A stretch of DNA of 64,000 nt. Origin: Chitinophaga sp. (GTDB taxonomy: Bacteria > Bacteroidota > Bacteroidia > Chitinophagales > Chitinophagaceae). Both the position numbers and the translations under genes were made by a program. A model generated the notes under the pieces. That model searched no databases and had not been told where the DNA came from. It worked only from the letters and a program-made list of their open reading frames with translations. The stretch is taken from positions 682,001 to 746,000 of the forward strand of contig NZ_JAFAIX010000012.1 in assembly GCF_019236475.1 (NCBI RefSeq), in the 5' to 3' direction. Positions within the stretch are counted from its first letter, which is position 1. Each line of letters starts with the position of its first letter. Below are positions 59,226 to 64,000 of the stretch, in pieces.

Positions 59226-62200
59226 TTATAAAGTTCTCTTCACTTCTACTTCTTCGAAACCTTCCACGATATCGCCTGGGCGGAGGTCGTTGTAATTACG
59301 GATACTTAGACCGCACTCCATGTTGGCGGCTACTTCTTTCACGTCATCTTTATAACGTTTCAGGGAACCGAGGTCTCCGGTGTATACTACGATACCGTCG
59401 CGAACGAGGTTTACGCGGGTGTTTCTTGCTAACTTGCCATCGAGTACGAAGCAACCAGCCACTGTAACCTTGTCGAATTTGTAGGTTTCGCGTACTTCGA
59501 CGTTGCACACCACTTTCTTTTCGATTTTTGGTTCCAGCATCCCTTCCATGGCGCTCTTAATTTCTTCGATAGCGTCATAGATGATGGAGTAGTTACGGAT
59601 CTCGATGTTTTCTTTCTCAGCGAGTTTAGCAGCCTGGGCGGAAGGACGAACCTGGAACCCGAGGATGATCGCGTCAGATGCGGTAGCGAGGAGTACGTCG
59701 GATTCGGTAATCTGACCCACTGCTTTGTGTACGATACTAACAACGATCTCTTCTGTAGAAAGTTTCTGGAGGGAATCGGACAGCGCTTCCACGGAACCGT
59801 CAAAGTCGGCTTTGAGGATGAGGTTGAGCTGTTTAAAGTTACCCAGTGCCAGACGGCGACCGATTTCATCGAGGGTGATATGTTTCTTGGTACGGATACC
59901 TTGTTCGCGAACGATCTGAGCTCTGCGGTTAGCCACTTCTTTTGCTTCAGATTCGTTTTCGTACATTTTGAATTTCTCACCTGCCTGAGGAGCGCCGTTC
60001 AGACCCAGTACCTGTACAGGCATGGATGGGCCGGCTTCTTCCATTTTCTGGCCACGTTCGTTGAACATTGCTTTGATCTTACCGTAGTAAGAACCGGATA
60101 CGATGGTATCACCTTGACGGAGCGTACCGTTTTGTACCAGGAGGGAAGCAACGTAACCACGACCTTTATCCAGGGAAGCTTCCACGATAGAACCGGAGCC
60201 TTCGCGATTAGGGTTGGCTTTCAGTTCCAGCAGTTCTGCTTCCAGGAGGAGTTTCTCCAGGAGAACGTCGATGTTCAGACCGCTTTTAGCGGATATTTCC
60301 TGGCTTTGATATTTACCGCCCCAGTCTTCTACCAGGAGGTTCATACCAGCCAATTGTTCTTTAATTTTTTCAGGATTTGCTCCGTCTTTATCCACTTTGT
60401 TGATAGCGAATACCATTGGGAGTCCTGCTGCCTGAGAGTGGGAGATTGCTTCCTTAGTCTGAGGCATGATTGCATCATCCGCAGCGATTACGATTACCGC
60501 GATATCGGCGGCTTTCGCACCACGGGCACGCATCGCAGTAAATGCTTCGTGACCTGGGGTATCGAGGAAGGTGATTTTTTTACCACCGCTGGTAGTTACC
60601 TGATAAGCACCGATGTGCTGGGTAATACCGCCGGCTTCACCCGCCACAACGTTTGCGTTACGGATATAGTCGAGCAATGAAGTTTTACCGTGGTCAACGT
60701 GACCCATGATAGTTACGATAGGAGCGCGTGGTTCCAGGTCTTCTGGAGCGTCTGCGATTTCCTCTTCTTCATTTTCTTCAACTGCATCAAGGCCAATGAA
60801 TTCCACTTCGTAACCAAATTCGCCTGAAACGAGTTCGATAACTTCCGCATCGAGGCGTTGGTTGATGGAAACCATGATACCGAGGCCCATACATTTAGAG
60901 ATAACTTCGGCGAAGCTAACATCCATCAGGTTGGCCAGTTCGCTCACGGAGATGAACTCGGTTACCTGGAGTTTACTATTTTCTGCGCCTTCATTTGCTC
61001 TAATGTTGGCTCTTTCCTCGCGTTTTTCACGGCGGTGTTTAGCCTTCATTTTGTTGCCACCTCTGCCACCAGACAGTTTGGCCATTGTTTCCTTGATTTT
61101 ATTCTGGATTTCGTTTTTATCGATTTCCTTTTCTTCAGGAGTACGGTTGTCTGGGCCGCGGTTACCAGCCCCATGACGGTTAAATCTGTCTTGGCCTGGA
61201 CGGTTAAAGTTGCCGCCGCCTTGTCTGTTTTGGTTAGGGCCGTGGCCGCCTGGGCGATTTCCGCCGTGTTGGCCGCCTTGACGGTTACCACCGTGTTGAC
61301 CACCTTGTCCACCTTGACGGTTTTGGCCTTGTTGGCCTTGGCCACCACCTTGGCGGTTGTGTTGGTTACGGTTATCTCCGTGTTGGCCTTGACCGCCACC
61401 TTGGCGATTGCCGTGTTGACCGCCGCCACCATGTTGGCCGCCTTGGCGGTTTTGATGTTGGCCGCCGCGATCGTGATGAGGGCGATCGTGGTGTGGGCGT
61501 TCGCCGGAACCTTCTTTGCGTTGTTCGCCATCTTTGAAATCGCGCGGCTGGATAGGTTCAGGTTTCTTTTCAACGATGATGCGCTTACGTTTCCGTTTTT
61601 CGTCGCGATCTCTGTTGAAGTTAGATTTATTGTTATCTCTTCTGTCAGATTGCACTGGCAGTTCGATTTTACCGATTACTTTAGGGCCGGTTAATTTCTC
61701 GGCCTGGATATTTTCGATAACGGCGCCGGCTTGTTCCTCATTTTGAGTTTGTTGAGCTGCGGGAGCCTGGATGTTATCGTTGGATTTAGCATCCTCCTTA
61801 ACAGGTTGTTTAACGGGGATGGCTGTATCCTTAATTGCTGCAGCCGGTTTTGCCTCTTGTAATACTTCTTCCACTTTGTTAACTACAGGTTTATCTTCAA
61901 CCGGTGCGGCTTTTTCCGTTTTATCTGTCGTATCGGTTTTTTCTGTTTTAGCTGATTTCTCAGGTTGAGCTGGAGCAGAAGGCGCTTCAGGCGCTTTAGC
62001 TGCTGGTTGCTCAGGTTTGGTTACTACAGGCGGAGTAACTTTTTCAGGGGCGGCGGGAGCTTGTGGTTTTTCCACTGGAGCTACAGGAGCCTCTGGTTTT
62101 TTCTCTGCTGCAGGAGGTGCCGGAGCCGGTTGTTCTTTCGGCTGTTCGGCGGGAGTTACCGGAGCTTCTGGTTTAGGCTGTTCTTTAGGAGGAGCAGGTT

Positions 62201-62807
62201 TTTTACCAGCACGGTTAACGGCATCGAGATCAATAGTAGTGATGACGCGAGGGCCGTTAATTTTAGGCGCTTCGGTTTTAACCACTTCCGGTTCGGCAGG
62301 CGGTGGCGCCTGAGTTTTAGGAGCTTCCGCCACAGGGGGAGGTGGTGCAACGGGAGGTTCTATTTTTTCTTTTTCCTTGGCCGGAGGGTTTACAGGCGCT
62401 GTAGCCTGAGGTGCCGCGGCAGGAGTTTCCTTGGCGGGTTCAGGTTTAGGTTCTGCTTTAGGAGCTTCTGCTACTGGAGCAGAAATCTCTTTTTCTTCTT
62501 TAGAAGTGTTCTTTTTAGCCGCAGCTTCCGCTTCCTCTTTTTCTTTCTCCTTCTCTTTCTTCTTCGTATCTAACACGCTTCCTTTAGGCAGGGCAATTTG
62601 GTCGCTTTTGCGTTTATTGGCCTTATCCTGTTGGAATTCCGACTGCAGCGCTTGGTACATAACAGCCGTGAGGCGGGCATTTGGCGAACCAAAGCCACCC
62701 ATGTCGAAGCCTTTATTGGAAAGATAGTCTATGAGGGTTTCTTTACCAATATTAAACTCTTTGGCTGCGGCAAGCAATCGTGGTGTGTTGTTTGTTGTTT
62801 CAGGCAT
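59226..62807 (-). CDS. infB: Translation initiation factor IF-2 with long low-complexity N-terminus
   Basis: The ATG at 62807 starts MPETTNNTPRLLAAAKEFNIGKE, the usual IF-2 N-terminal domain; the frame is open to a TTG at 62951, but that would overlap nusA. 1193 residues. After the first domain comes a region rich in Pro, Ala, Glu and Lys (about 85-370), then a Gly/Gln/His/Asn/Arg-rich repeat region (about 435-555), then the GTPase core: GHVDHGKTSLLDYI (G1), DTPGHEAF (G3), NKVDKDG (G4) and SAKSG (G5), and the C-terminal domains. It recruits initiator tRNA to the ribosome. It follows nusA with a 130-bp gap, the usual gene order. Confidence 0.95.
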   Translation of the reverse strand: MPETTNNTPRLLAAAKEFNIGKETLIDYLSNKGFDMGGFGSPNARLTAVMYQALQSEFQQDKANKRKSDQIALPKGSVLDTKKKEKEKEKEEAEAAAKKNTSKEEKEISAPVAEAPKAEPKPEPAKETPAAAPQATAPVNPPAKEKEKIEPPVAPPPPVAEAPKTQAPPPAEPEVVKTEAPKINGPRVITTIDLDAVNRAGKKPAPPKEQPKPEAPVTPAEQPKEQPAPAPPAAEKKPEAPVAPVEKPQAPAAPEKVTPPVVTKPEQPAAKAPEAPSAPAQPEKSAKTEKTDTTDKTEKAAPVEDKPVVNKVEEVLQEAKPAAAIKDTAIPVKQPVKEDAKSNDNIQAPAAQQTQNEEQAGAVIENIQAEKLTGPKVIGKIELPVQSDRRDNNKSNFNRDRDEKRKRKRIIVEKKPEPIQPRDFKDGEQRKEGSGERPHHDRPHHDRGGQHQNRQGGQHGGGGQHGNRQGGGQGQHGDNRNQHNRQGGGQGQQGQNRQGGQGGQHGGNRQGGQHGGNRPGGHGPNQNRQGGGNFNRPGQDRFNRHGAGNRGPDNRTPEEKEIDKNEIQNKIKETMAKLSGGRGGNKMKAKHRREKREERANIRANEGAENSKLQVTEFISVSELANLMDVSFAEVISKCMGLGIMVSINQRLDAEVIELVSGEFGYEVEFIGLDAVEENEEEEIADAPEDLEPRAPIVTIMGHVDHGKTSLLDYIRNANVVAGEAGGITQHIGAYQVTTSGGKKITFLDTPGHEAFTAMRARGAKAADIAVIVIAADDAIMPQTKEAISHSQAAGLPMVFAINKVDKDGANPEKIKEQLAGMNLLVEDWGGKYQSQEISAKSGLNIDVLLEKLLLEAELLELKANPNREGSGSIVEASLDKGRGYVASLLVQNGTLRQGDTIVSGSYYGKIKAMFNERGQKMEEAGPSMPVQVLGLNGAPQAGEKFKMYENESEAKEVANRRAQIVREQGIRTKKHITLDEIGRRLALGNFKQLNLILKADFDGSVEALSDSLQKLSTEEIVVSIVHKAVGQITESDVLLATASDAIILGFQVRPSAQAAKLAEKENIEIRNYSIIYDAIEEIKSAMEGMLEPKIEKKVVCNVEVRETYKFDKVTVAGCFVLDGKLARNTRVNLVRDGIVVYTGDLGSLKRYKDDVKEVAANMECGLSIRNYNDLRPGDIVEGFEEVEVKRTL
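61150..61510 (-). repeat. Repetitive coding segment in infB (Gly/Gln/His/Asn/Arg repeats)
   Basis: The infB segment encodes many imperfect copies of an HGGNRQGGQ-like unit, for example GGQHGGNRQGGQHGGNR, plus RPHHD twice. At the DNA level the plus strand repeats units like TTGACGGTTACCACCGTG. Such repeats can change in copy number by slippage, so length may vary between strains. Confidence 0.8.
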
Positions 62808-62937
62808 ATCGTATTTCGGGCCTCCCCTGTTTCCCGTTTCTTCTAAACGGGTTGTTTTTTTACGTTTAAACAATAACTCGAAAAATCCAATTCCCCTTCT
62901 AATAAGCCCTTTACCTGGGAAGGGTTCTGGCTGGGCT

Positions 62938-63999
62938 TTATTCTTTGTCAAACTCTTCCTGCAATATTCTTCTTATATCCTGCACTGTCTCTTCTTCCAG
63001 ATCAGAACGGCGAACCAGTTCTTCTGTTGTCAGCTCCAATACGCTGCGGGCAGTATCACAACCTATGCGCTTCAGTTCATCTATGATCCATTCTTCGATT
63101 TCGTCGGAGAATTCTTCCAGATCGATATCAAATTCGGCTTGTTCCTGTTGTTCATCACGGAACACATCGATTTCGTATCCGGTGAGTTCGCAGGCGAGTT
63201 TAATATTTACGCCTTTTTTACCGATAGCGAGGGATACTTGATCCGGAGCGAGGTAAACGGAGGCATATTTATTTTCGTTATCAACTTCCATTCGGCTGAT
63301 TCTTGCAGGTGTTAACGAGCGTTGAATCAGCAGTTGGATATTAGCTGTAAAGTTAATGATATCGATATTTTCGTTTCTCAGTTCACGAACGATACCATGG
63401 ATACGGCTACCTTTCATACCCACGCAGGCGCCAACCGGGTCGATGCGGTCGTCATAAGATTCTACTGCTACTTTGGCTCTTTCACCAGGTTCGCGAACGA
63501 TTTTCTTAATAACGATGAGGCCATCAAAGATCTCAGGGACTTCAATTTCGAGCAATTTAGCCAGGAAGGATGGATGTGTACGGGAAAGAATGATGAGTGG
63601 GGCATTATTCTTCATTTCCACTTTTTTCACCACCGCTCTAACGTTTTCCCCTTTCTTGAAATAATCAGTGGGGATTTGTTCGGCTTTTGGCAAAATTAAT
63701 TCATTCCCTTCATCATCAAGCAATAAAACTTCTTTTTTCCAAACCTGGTATACTTCGCCGGTTACAATTTCACCAGCTTTATCAGCATATTTCTTTACGA
63801 GAATATTCTTTTTGAGGTCGCCGATGCGGGCAGACAGCGTTTGTTTTGCTGCGAGGATTGCGCGGCGTCCGAAGTCTAGAATTTCCACTTCTTCGTAGAG
63901 GTCTTCCCCGATTTCCAGGTCTTTTTCAATGCCAATTGCTTCAGAATAAGCGATTTGTGCATTTTCGTCCTCCACTTCACCGTCTGCTACAACCAGGCG
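62938..63999 (-). CDS. nusA: Transcription termination/antitermination factor NusA, N-terminus cut off by window end
   Basis: The frame is open to the window edge (codons for RLVVADGEVEDEN before the GTG at 63975), so the start lies beyond base 64000. The visible 353 residues hold the end of the N-terminal RNA-polymerase-binding domain, the S1 domain (GEIVTGEVYQVWKKEVLLLDD), KH1 (VGACVGMKGSRIHGIVREL) and KH2 (VSLAIGKKGVNIKLACELTG), then a short acidic and helical tail with an LTTEELVRRSDLEEETVQDI helix pair. It acts in pausing and termination of transcription. infB follows. Confidence 0.94.
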   Translation of the reverse strand, partial: RLVVADGEVEDENAQIAYSEAIGIEKDLEIGEDLYEEVEILDFGRRAILAAKQTLSARIGDLKKNILVKKYADKAGEIVTGEVYQVWKKEVLLLDDEGNELILPKAEQIPTDYFKKGENVRAVVKKVEMKNNAPLIILSRTHPSFLAKLLEIEVPEIFDGLIVIKKIVREPGERAKVAVESYDDRIDPVGACVGMKGSRIHGIVRELRNENIDIINFTANIQLLIQRSLTPARISRMEVDNENKYASVYLAPDQVSLAIGKKGVNIKLACELTGYEIDVFRDEQQEQAEFDIDLEEFSDEIEEWIIDELKRIGCDTARSVLELTTEELVRRSDLEEETVQDIRRILQEEFDKE

Positions 64000-64000
64000 G

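Noticed and set aside
61150..61510. Regular short DNA repeats that might be taken for a CRISPR array
   Set aside because: Units are coding, imperfect, without spacers, and continuous with the IF-2 reading frame.
61046..61573. Lys/Ala/Thr-rich frame overlapping infB on the same strand
   Set aside because: Shifted reading of the IF-2 repeat DNA; a repeat in one frame gives a repeat in the others.
60858..61694. Long open frame opposite infB, rich in Ala, Val, Leu and Thr
   Set aside because: It is the complement of the Gly/Gln/Asn/His repeats of IF-2 and only looks like a membrane protein because of base composition.

Overview
The window is an ordinary stretch of chromosome from a Bacteroidota bacterium, most likely Chitinophagaceae (Chitinophaga-like). 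The lineage call rests on the gliding-motility lipoprotein GldH, BatD/BatE, a GLPGLI protein paired with an outer-membrane barrel, a fused CcoN-CcoO oxidase, the futalosine-pathway enzyme MqnC, and promoters of the Bacteroidota type (TTTG, 19-22 bases, TAnnTTTG). There is no prophage, insertion sequence, CRISPR array, rRNA or recognisable tRNA. Coding density is high and both strands are used in short operons.

Layout. 1-6.2 kb: the end of a formimidoylglutamase gene, two LprI-domain secreted proteins (one with an apparent frameshift in its signal peptide), an active/inactive pair of M16 peptidases, and two retropepsin-like secreted proteins. 6.3-11.9 kb: mqnC, a lipoprotein, a GNAT acetyltransferase, an amino-acid permease, a hydroxypyruvate-isomerase-like TIM barrel and a small membrane protein. 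11.9-18.8 kb: an outer-membrane barrel plus GLPGLI protein, divergent from a histidine kinase/response regulator pair, then a LytS-type kinase. 18.9-23.5 kb: pheS, a 3-hydroxyacyl-CoA dehydrogenase, an NAD-dependent epimerase, an unknown secreted protein and an LpxD-like acyltransferase. 24.0-35.5 kb: a micro-oxic respiration cluster on the minus strand, transcribed fnr - RIC-like protein - ccoI - ccoS - ccoNO - ccoQ - ccoP - ccoG - ccoH - TauE/SafE-like - hemN. 35.6-41.2 kb: rRNA pseudouridine synthase, yicC, gldH and two two-component systems, one with a degenerate kinase. 41.2-48.9 kb: batE, batD, SDR, HAD phosphatase, a Cys-repeat secreted protein, psd, cdsA, DUF2007 and a CPBP protease. 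49.0-64 kb: dusB, a NUMOD4-HNH-HTH protein, a large nuclease-helicase, proC, sixA, a PurF-like enzyme, a SurA-like foldase, infB and the 3' part of nusA.

How the genes work together. The respiration cluster encodes the cbb3 oxidase, its copper, heme and assembly factors, and oxygen-independent heme synthesis, next to a Crp/Fnr regulator that has Cys residues suitable for an Fe-S cluster. Two promoters in this cluster each carry a pair of Fnr-like palindromes at identical distances (33 and 55 bp) from the -7 box; this is the strongest regulatory observation here. The di-iron-repair-like protein under one of these promoters appears to have lost most of its metal-binding histidines. Other points worth following are the degenerate LytS kinase next to an intact LytTR regulator, the free-standing homing-endonuclease-like protein, the RecB/Cas4-type nuclease fused to a helicase, and the CKD-repeat secreted protein. 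I did not find a clearly new multi-gene system. All homology calls were made by eye from sequence motifs.
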